Source: an uncultured Coprococcus sp.
GTDB taxonomy: Bacteria; Bacillota; Clostridia; Lachnospirales; Lachnospiraceae
NCBI GenBank assembly: GCA_900548215.1
Contig: URJI01000086.1
Coordinates: 1-11,261, forward strand
Direction: 5' to 3'
DNA length: 11,261 bases
Shown: positions 1-5,308 of the stretch, one piece after another
Numbering within the stretch: position 1 is the first letter of the stretch
Layout: every line of letters starts with the position of its first letter
Translations under genes and position numbers: made by a program
The notes under the pieces: model-generated
Seen by the model: only the letters and a program-made list of their open reading frames with translations
Database searches by the model: none
What the model was told of the DNA's origin: nothing

Positions 1-54
1 CTGAGAAAGATAATGCCATCGCTGAGAAAGATAATGCCATCGCTGAGAAAGATA
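1..54. repeat. 21-bp tandem repeat encoding seven-residue units
   Basis: Two identical 21-base copies (1-21 and 22-42) and the first 12 bases of a third (43-54) sit head to tail, starting at the window edge, so more copies may lie to the left. The unit is a multiple of three, so gain or loss of copies keeps the frame and only changes the coiled-coil length. Confidence 0.85.
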
Positions 55-104
55 AAGAAATACAAATTTTAAAGGCTAAACTTGCTGCAGCAGGTATATG
101 TTAA
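3..104 (+). CDS. 3' end of a gene with a heptad-repeat (EKDNAIA) C-terminal coiled coil, partial
   Basis: Only the last 33 codons are in the window; the 5' part lies off the left edge. The frame starting at base 3 reads two full EKDNAIA heptads, a third variant (EKDKEIQ), then ILKAKLAAAGIC and a TAA stop at 102-104. Charged and hydrophobic residues alternate with a seven-residue period, which predicts an alpha-helical coiled coil. The heptads are encoded by near-perfect 21-bp tandem DNA repeats. Tails like this occur in the PD-(D/E)XK (Rpn-type) putative transposase/nuclease family of Lachnospiraceae, but the catalytic part is not visible, so that identity is a guess. It converges on the ABC transporter, with a shared terminator at 137-180. 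Confidence 0.6.
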   Translation, partial: EKDNAIAEKDNAIAEKDKEIQILKAKLAAAGIC

Positions 105-136
105 AATAATATAATATTTCATTCCAAAATATAATA

Positions 137-184
137 AGCCAGATGGTTATATGTTACATCGCACATAACCACCTGGCTTTTGTT
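137..184. terminator. Two-way intrinsic terminator between convergent genes
   Basis: A 17-base left arm (137-153) pairs with 162-178 with two mismatches across an 8-base loop, and TTTTGTTT follows on the + strand. Read on the minus strand the same stem is followed by a T-rich stretch (TTATTATATTTT), so it can stop both the left-edge gene and the ABC transporter transcript ending at 218. Confidence 0.8.
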
Positions 185-217
185 TACACTGCAAATAATT
201 CTAGTTCAAAATACGTC

Positions 218-2869
218 TTACTCACTTCTGAGCGCTATAACCGGATCCTTCTTAGCCGCAAGCCTTGATGGGATAAGACCACCGATCAAAGTCAGAATTA
301 CGCTGATCACAACGAGCGCAACGCCGCCCTTCCAAGGAAGTGCTGACACTCCGGATACATTTATAAACCCTTCTATCACTTTGCTTATAGGAATATTGAG
401 CAGTACCGTCACTCCTATTCCTATAAGTCCTGAGAACAGACCAATGATAAATGTCTCTGCATTGAACACTCTTGATATATCCTTCTTGGAAGCACCAATA
501 CTTCTGAGAATACCTATCTCCTTTGTTCTCTCGAGGACTGATATATATGTGATGATACCTATCATGATAGATGAAACTATGAGAGATATCGCCACAAATG
601 CTATAAGAACGTATGTTATCGCATTTATGATCTTTGTGACAGATGAAAGCATTATTCCTATATAATCAGTATATGTAATCTCGCTATCAGGATAATCGGC
701 ATTATATTTGTCTATCAGCTTCGTGATTTCGTCCTTGTCCGCAAATTCTGCGCAGTACAGATTGATGGAAGCAGGCTTTGCAAGCTCTGAATAGCCAAGC
801 TTTGTCATATTGTCTTCATAGGTAGCTGTTGACTCCTGAAAAAATCCATATCCCTTGAGCATCTCAAAGAGCTGATCCTTGCTCATAGATGCCATCTGGG
901 CCTGCATGTCCTCTGTAACCTGTCCTGATTCCATGAGCTGCTGCATAACTGAATCCATATCTACATCATCCGCAGTGAGCTCCTTTCCATCAGAAAATGG
1001 CATTCCGGTAAATATATCTGTATCTGGGCTGTCAAGCTGAGCCTTTAATACGTCAGTCTTTTCATTCTCCTCAACAATATAGTTTGCAAGCTCTGATGTA
1101 TAGCCTATATATCCAGGCTGTATAGTCGTTGCATATGCTGAGTCAGATGCTCTTATAACTGCTGAAACTTTAACTTCAAGTCCATTTGCAACCGCAGTTT
1201 TGAGAAAATCTGCATCTGTACTCATATCTGTATATGTGCCATCTGAATTCTTCTTGTACAGATTACCCGGAAGCACCACCTTAAACTTGAGATTCAACAG
1301 ATCATCATAGCTAAATTCCATCTTGTCAATCTCAGGAACTTCTCCGCCACCAAGTATCGTGGAAACCATATCACTAAGCTCCGATGAATCCCTGATTCCA
1401 AGAGTATACAGTGTAAAATCACTGATCTCATTATTCTTGTCTACGACAAGAACAACCTCATTCTTGTTCTCCGGCCAATGTCCGGCAAGCACGTCATACT
1501 GCTGCTTTAAAAGGTCCTGATTATCAAGCATCTGAGTCCACATATCCATTGACGAATTTCCGTAACTGAAAGCCGACATAAAGTCCGCTGTGGATTCCTG
1601 CGCATCCGCCATTCCGCCAAATCCCATATCAGTCATGGTCGTGCTTGGATTAACCTGGGCAATTCCACCATTTGCGCTGTTTTCATTAAATACATATAGC
1701 GGAGTGTCATAGGTATATGTAATATCACTTGTGTATTTTGTAAATCCATTTGCATCGTCTTCTATGTAGTTCTTGAATGTCTCAAGATCATTTTCTTTAA
1801 CATCAGACACCATCGACACAAGCATGTCTCCCATGATATCGCCAGAATACACCTTGTTTTCACCCTTGTGGTTATGAGATGAGTCCTCCTCATTGTTGCC
1901 GACCATCTTGGATAAAAGTTCACTGTAATCCATAGCCTTCTTCGTGATCTGTATAGGGTATGTGGCCAGCGTCTCCTCCTGCACATCATTTATATACTTC
2001 TGAAAACCTGACGACAGCGACAATATCAGCGCAATTCCTATGATTCCTATACTTCCCGCAAATGCCGTGAGGAAAGTTCTTCCTTTCTTGGTCATAAGAT
2101 TGTTCAAACTCAGGGAAAATGCAGTGAACAAACTCATGGATGTCTTCCTTGGCGTATAACTTCCGTCATCTTCCTTTGCCTCATCTTCATCCGAAAATGG
2201 GTTGGTATCATCTATTACATTGCCATCGAGAAGCTTCACTATTCTGGTTGAATACTGCTGTGCAAGTTCAGGGTTGTGTGTAACCATGATGACCAGCTTG
2301 TCCTTGGCTATCTCCTTGAGCAGATCCATGATCTGAACACTCGTCTCTGTGTCAAGCGCACCCGTCGGCTCATCCGCCAGCAATATGTCCGGATCATTTA
2401 TGAGTGCTCTGGCTATTGCAACTCTCTGCATCTGTCCACCGGACATCTGGTTCGGTTTCTTGTGTATCTGACTGCCAAGACCTACCTTCTCCAGTACCTC
2501 CTTTGCTCTCTTCCTTCTCTCTGCCTTTGATACACCTGACAGAGTCAGTGCAAGCTCTACATTTGAAAGCACTGACTGGTGCGGTATCAGATTATAACTC
2601 TGAAAAACAAATCCCACTGAATTGTTTCTATATGAATCCCAGTCTCTTGACTTGAAATCTTTTGTTGATTTGCCATTGATGACCAGATCTCCACTTGTAT
2701 ACTGGTCTAGTCCGCCAACTATGTTCAGAAGAGTTGTCTTTCCGCAACCCGACTGTCCAAGAATTGACACGAACTCATTTCTCCTGAAGTTTACAGATAC
2801 GCCCTTCAGTGCCTGAACAACTTCATCGCCTGTATGATAATTCTTAACAATATTCCTAAGTTGAAGCAT
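218..2869 (-). CDS. MacB-type ABC transporter, ATPase fused to FtsX-family permease
   Basis: This 883-residue protein carries both halves of an ABC transporter. The N-terminal ATPase (about 1-225) has Walker A GQSGCGKT at 38-45, Q-loop Gln90, signature MSGGQ at 142-146, Walker B with DEP at 166-168 and switch His198. A membrane segment follows at about 265-288, then a large extracellular domain of roughly 460 residues, then three membrane segments (about 752-778, 803-828, 848-867). The FtsX/MacB motif ERTKEIGILRSIGAS lies between the second and third, and the end PSRLAAKKDPVIALRSE is typical. This is MacB topology: a dimer that works as a mechanotransmitter or exporter rather than a classic pore. 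Substrate is unknown; export of a peptide or drug, or envelope stress resistance, is plausible. The start at 2869 was chosen over an in-frame ATG at 2914 because GGGAGG lies just upstream and the LQLRNIVKNY start matches the family. No separate permease or membrane-fusion gene adjoins it. Confidence 0.92.
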   Translation of the reverse strand: MLQLRNIVKNYHTGDEVVQALKGVSVNFRRNEFVSILGQSGCGKTTLLNIVGGLDQYTSGDLVINGKSTKDFKSRDWDSYRNNSVGFVFQSYNLIPHQSVLSNVELALTLSGVSKAERRKRAKEVLEKVGLGSQIHKKPNQMSGGQMQRVAIARALINDPDILLADEPTGALDTETSVQIMDLLKEIAKDKLVIMVTHNPELAQQYSTRIVKLLDGNVIDDTNPFSDEDEAKEDDGSYTPRKTSMSLFTAFSLSLNNLMTKKGRTFLTAFAGSIGIIGIALILSLSSGFQKYINDVQEETLATYPIQITKKAMDYSELLSKMVGNNEEDSSHNHKGENKVYSGDIMGDMLVSMVSDVKENDLETFKNYIEDDANGFTKYTSDITYTYDTPLYVFNENSANGGIAQVNPSTTMTDMGFGGMADAQESTADFMSAFSYGNSSMDMWTQMLDNQDLLKQQYDVLAGHWPENKNEVVLVVDKNNEISDFTLYTLGIRDSSELSDMVSTILGGGEVPEIDKMEFSYDDLLNLKFKVVLPGNLYKKNSDGTYTDMSTDADFLKTAVANGLEVKVSAVIRASDSAYATTIQPGYIGYTSELANYIVEENEKTDVLKAQLDSPDTDIFTGMPFSDGKELTADDVDMDSVMQQLMESGQVTEDMQAQMASMSKDQLFEMLKGYGFFQESTATYEDNMTKLGYSELAKPASINLYCAEFADKDEITKLIDKYNADYPDSEITYTDYIGIMLSSVTKIINAITYVLIAFVAISLIVSSIMIGIITYISVLERTKEIGILRSIGASKKDISRVFNAETFIIGLFSGLIGIGVTVLLNIPISKVIEGFINVSGVSALPWKGGVALVVISVILTLIGGLIPSRLAAKKDPVIALRSE

Positions 2870-2928
2870 TGGTTCCTCCCTTATCAATTTATTTATGCGG
2901 CATTGTGCTGTCACACTTCTCTTATGCC

Positions 2929-2969
2929 CAGGACATAATGCAGGTTTACATATAATGTATTATGTCCTG
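2929..2969. promoter_or_regulatory. Perfect 11-bp inverted repeat, probable operator of the ABC transporter promoter
   Basis: CAGGACATAAT at 2929-2939 and its exact reverse complement ATTATGTCCTG at 2959-2969 flank a 19-base spacer. The right arm directly abuts the -10 element (2970-2975), so the predicted start point lies inside the repeat. A dimeric repressor bound here would block transcription; a leader-RNA stem is the alternative. The centres of the arms are 30 bases apart, about three helix turns, so two bound dimers or a looped dimer would sit on one face. No regulator gene is in the window. Confidence 0.6.
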
Positions 2970-2998
2970 AATATATTACATTTCCTGCTATTTGTCAT
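2970..2998 (-). promoter_or_regulatory. Sigma-A type promoter of the ABC transporter gene
   Basis: On the minus strand, ATGACA (2993-2998; five of six match TTGACA) is followed after exactly 17 bases by TATATT (2970-2975; five of six match TATAAT). The start point should fall near 2963, giving a leader of about 90 bases before the ATG at 2869. This is the best promoter in the window. Confidence 0.7.
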
Positions 2999-3124
2999 TA
3001 TTACTGGAAAATCATAGCATTTATCTTTTTCTATTTCAATTTAAGTCAGCCATTCTTTATAAATGTTTTATTTTTGCAAGTTGAAGTTTTAACAAAAATT
3101 CTTTTATTTTCTGAACACATGGGG

Positions 3125-3130
3125 TATAAT
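3125..3130 (+). promoter_or_regulatory. -10 element of the aldolase promoter
   Basis: A perfect TATAAT lies 55 bases upstream of the aldolase ATG. The -35 region at the right distance (3102-3107, TTTTAT) is poor, so either a weak -35 is compensated by the AT-rich upstream tract (3060-3110) or an activator helps. The predicted start is near 3137. Confidence 0.5.
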
Positions 3131-3140
3131 CAGCGTAGGT

Positions 3141-3156
3141 GGGTACATATGTATCC
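3141..3156. promoter_or_regulatory. Short palindrome in the aldolase leader, possible operator
   Basis: TACATATGTA (3144-3153) is a perfect 10-bp palindrome, extended to GGG...TCC with one imperfect pair. It has no loop, so it suits a dimeric protein on DNA better than an RNA hairpin. It starts just after the predicted transcription start. AT-rich palindromes of this size also arise by chance. Confidence 0.25.
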
Positions 3157-3184
3157 AAATATAATTTTACGGAGGATTTTACAA

Positions 3185-4054
3185 ATGTTAGTTTCAGCAA
3201 CAGAAATGTTAAAGAAAGCTAAGGCTGGTCACTACGCAGTAGGACAGTTCAACATCAACAACCTTGAGTGGACAAAGGCTGTTCTCCTCACAGCTCAGGA
3301 GCTTCAGTCACCTGTTATCCTTGGTGTTTCAGAGGGCGCTGGAAAGTATATGACAGGATTTGAGACAGTTGCAGCAATGGTTAAGGCTATGGATGCGTCA
3401 CTTGGAATCACAGTTCCTGTAGCTCTTCACCTTGATCACGGAACATACGAAGGATGCTACAAGTGTGTTAAGGCTGGATTTACTTCAATCATGTTCGATG
3501 GTTCACACTACCCATTCGAGGAGAACCTTGCTAAGTCAACAGAGCTCGTAAACGTAGCTCACCAGCTTGGCCTCTCAATCGAGTGTGAGGTTGGTTCTAT
3601 CGGTGGTGAGGAAGACGGAGTTATTGGTATGGGCGAGTGCGCTGATCCAGACGAGTGCAAGACTATCGCTGATCTTGGTGTAGATATGCTTGCAGCTGGT
3701 ATCGGTAACATCCATGGTAAGTACCCAGCTAACTGGAAGGGACTTAGCTTTGAGACACTTGATGCTATCCAGCAGAAGACAGGTATTATGCCATTAGTTC
3801 TTCATGGTGGTACAGGTATCCCAGCTGACATGATCAAGAAGGCTATCTCACTTGGTGTTTCAAAGATCAACGTAAACACAGAGTGTCAGTTATCATTCGC
3901 AGATGCTACAAGAAAGTACATCGAGGCTGGTAAGGATCTCGAGGGCAAGGGATTTGATCCTAGAAAGCTTCTCGCTCCTGGTTTCGAGGCTATCAAGGCT
4001 ACTGTTAAGGAGAAGATGGAACTCTTCGGATCAGTTGGTAAGGCTAACGACTAA
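3185..4054 (+). CDS. fba: Class II fructose-1,6-bisphosphate aldolase
   Basis: This glycolytic and gluconeogenic enzyme (EC 4.1.2.13) cleaves fructose-1,6-bisphosphate to dihydroxyacetone phosphate and glyceraldehyde-3-phosphate in the cytoplasm, using Zn2+. The 289-residue product matches the class IIB (Firmicutes FbaA-like) length. Visible active-site parts are HLDHG (82-86, with catalytic Asp84 and zinc ligand His85), GSIGGEEDG (137-145), GNIHGKY (174-180, zinc ligand His177), LHGGTG (206-211, zinc ligand His207) and INVNTE (228-233). The start at 3185 has GGAGG nine bases upstream; the frame stays open back to 3074 but that part looks non-coding. Codon use is strongly skewed (AAG for Lys, GAG for Glu, GGT/GCT), as expected of a very highly expressed gene. 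It is a single-gene unit with its own promoter and terminator. A tagatose-bisphosphate aldolase role is possible but less likely. Confidence 0.95.
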   Translation: MLVSATEMLKKAKAGHYAVGQFNINNLEWTKAVLLTAQELQSPVILGVSEGAGKYMTGFETVAAMVKAMDASLGITVPVALHLDHGTYEGCYKCVKAGFTSIMFDGSHYPFEENLAKSTELVNVAHQLGLSIECEVGSIGGEEDGVIGMGECADPDECKTIADLGVDMLAAGIGNIHGKYPANWKGLSFETLDAIQQKTGIMPLVLHGGTGIPADMIKKAISLGVSKINVNTECQLSFADATRKYIEAGKDLEGKGFDPRKLLAPGFEAIKATVKEKMELFGSVGKAND

Positions 4055-4068
4055 TTAACAGTTTGTAA

Positions 4069-4100
4069 CGATATGATTTTTCGTGTCTGATTTCATATCG
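4069..4100 (+). other. Extra hairpin in the aldolase 3' untranslated region
   Basis: CGATATGA (4069-4076) and its exact complement TCATATCG (4093-4100) can form an 8-bp stem with a 16-base loop, 14 bases after the aldolase stop. No T-run follows, so it is not a terminator by itself. It may protect the 3' end of the abundant mRNA, or be incidental. Confidence 0.35.
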
Positions 4101-4111
4101 CCTAAGTAAAG

Positions 4112-4157
4112 AAAAGGCTGTGTCTCAGCGGTCAAGATCGCCGTGGCACAGCCTTTT
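4112..4157. terminator. Two-way intrinsic terminator between aldolase and the zinc-ribbon gene
   Basis: AAAAGGCTGTG (4112-4122) pairs perfectly with CACAGCCTTTT (4147-4157), with further partial pairing inside. The A-run on the left and T-run on the right make it symmetrical, so it should stop the aldolase transcript rightward and the uvrB-uvrA-zinc-ribbon transcript leftward. Confidence 0.85.
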
Positions 4158-4235
4158 GTATTATATTTCAATCAATATATCTGATCATTTCTATTATTCA
4201 TCATCTAAATCCTGTCAGTCATCTGTATGATTTTT

Positions 4236-5267
4236 TTATTTCCTCTTTCTGGCAACGAGAAGCCACCACATTGGAACTGATGCAATCATTATAACTGCAG
4301 TTACCAGACTGATCCATGCTCCCATGTTGAACCCAGCATTCAATGATGCATCAATTTTCTTGAGATCTATGACTGAAAGTATAAATTCAAATATATACAA
4401 ACCACCAAAAATAACTGATATCACCATTGATATTATATGACACACCGTCTTATTGATACACGCACATACCACATCTCCACAGACCAAAACTGCGCCAATT
4501 ATAACTGGAAGAACAACTATTCCAAAAACACTGTATATACTTCTGACATCGCTTCCCACATGAGCATATGGAATAAACAGTGTTGCAAGAGCCATAACGA
4601 TTCCGACAATATTTATAATATTTGGAATATATCTGACTTTCTTTACGCCGTTCTCACTGCTGTCAGCATCGTTATCCATATCATAGTATCCAGCAGTATT
4701 CTGCTGTGAATACTGAGGGGACACCTGCTGCGCTGCCCACTGACTATACTGCGGTGGCTGTCCTGCCTGATCTGCCTGCGTCTGCTGCACTCCCGGCTGG
4801 ACATACTGCCGGTTCTGTACAGGCTGCATTCCCGGCTGGCTATACTGCGGTGCCTGTCCTGCCTGCGTCTGCTGCATTCCCGGCTGGACATACTGCGGTG
4901 CTTGTCCTGCCTGTCCTGCCTGCGTCTGCTGCACTCCCGGCTGGACATACTGCCGGTTCTGTCCAGGCTGCATTCCCGGCTGGCTATACTGCGGTGCTTG
5001 TCCCGCCTGAGTGTGCTGCATTCCCGGCTGGCTATACTGCGGTGCCTGTCCTGCCTGAGTCTGCTGCATTCCTGACTGAGCATACTGCTGGTTCTGTACA
5101 GGCTGCATTCCCGGCTGGCTATACTGCGGTGCCTGACCCTGCTGCATTCCCGGCTGACTATACTGCAGACTCTGTCCCTGTCTCATATACTGTGTCATAT
5201 CCATGCCACAATACTTACACACAGCTATATTATTATCTATCTCCTGTCCACATCTCAAACATTTCAT
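4236..5267 (-). CDS. Zinc-ribbon membrane protein with QPGMQ low-complexity repeats, function unknown
   Basis: I do not recognise a named family for this 343-residue protein. It has three parts. Residues 1-35 hold a zinc ribbon (Cys3, Cys6, Cys17, Cys20; CLRCG and CKYCG). Residues 36-185 hold ten Gln/Pro/Gly-rich units, each starting with Tyr, of the form YSQPGMQQTQAGQAPQ. Residues 208-343 hold four predicted membrane segments (about 216-235, 243-268, 276-300, 315-337), ending in RKRK. An acidic linker (DMDNDADSSENG) precedes the first membrane segment. Both ends are probably cytoplasmic, with the ribbon and repeat arm held at the membrane. The start at 5267 is set by GGAGG six bases upstream. 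It lies 41 bases after uvrA on the same strand with no terminator between, so it is probably co-transcribed, though a repair role does not follow. Zinc-ribbon plus TM proteins of this kind are common and mostly uncharacterised in Lachnospiraceae. Confidence 0.8.
   Translation of the reverse strand: MKCLRCGQEIDNNIAVCKYCGMDMTQYMRQGQSLQYSQPGMQQGQAPQYSQPGMQPVQNQQYAQSGMQQTQAGQAPQYSQPGMQHTQAGQAPQYSQPGMQPGQNRQYVQPGVQQTQAGQAGQAPQYVQPGMQQTQAGQAPQYSQPGMQPVQNRQYVQPGVQQTQADQAGQPPQYSQWAAQQVSPQYSQQNTAGYYDMDNDADSSENGVKKVRYIPNIINIVGIVMALATLFIPYAHVGSDVRSIYSVFGIVVLPVIIGAVLVCGDVVCACINKTVCHIISMVISVIFGGLYIFEFILSVIDLKKIDASLNAGFNMGAWISLVTAVIMIASVPMWWLLVARKRK
4713..5162 (-). repeat. Coding tandem repeats with 13/16/19-residue units in a three-unit super-repeat
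   Basis: Each unit starts with Tyr and reads YxQPGMQ then a variable tail. Unit lengths in order are 13, 13, 16, 16, 13, 19, 16, 13, 19 and 12 residues; most differ by three residues, an added AGQ step (9 bases). Units 2-4, 5-7 and 8-10 form three longer repeats of 45, 48 and 44 residues, each opening with a QN-containing 13-mer (DNA 4989-5123, 4845-4988, 4713-4844). The copies are very similar at DNA level, pointing to recent duplication. Confidence 0.85.
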
Positions 5268-5308
5268 AGCATACCTCCGATTATCTGTTGTATCTCTCCC
5301 ATATCCTG

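Noticed and set aside
180..665. + strand open frame of 161 codons opposite the transporter C-terminus
   Set aside because: It is antisense to a well-supported FtsX-type domain, with no ribosome binding site and overlapping the terminator.
2870..2914. Earlier in-frame ATG for the ABC transporter
   Set aside because: It would add 15 residues that lie across the GGGAGG ribosome binding site and are not part of the conserved ATPase start.
3074..3184. Upstream extension of the aldolase frame
   Set aside because: It crosses the TATAAT element and the ribosome binding site, and class II aldolases start at MLVSATEML-type sequence.
4713..5162. CRISPR-like look of regularly spaced similar blocks
   Set aside because: Units are contiguous, vary in length by 9 bases, and are translated in one frame. 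There are no unique spacers and no cas genes.
4706..5269. Long + strand open frame (187 codons, Ala/Pro-rich) opposite the zinc-ribbon gene, and another on the minus strand at 4643-5083
   Set aside because: They are by-products of the repeated DNA, which lacks stops in several frames. They have no ribosome binding site and no protein-like sequence outside the repeats.
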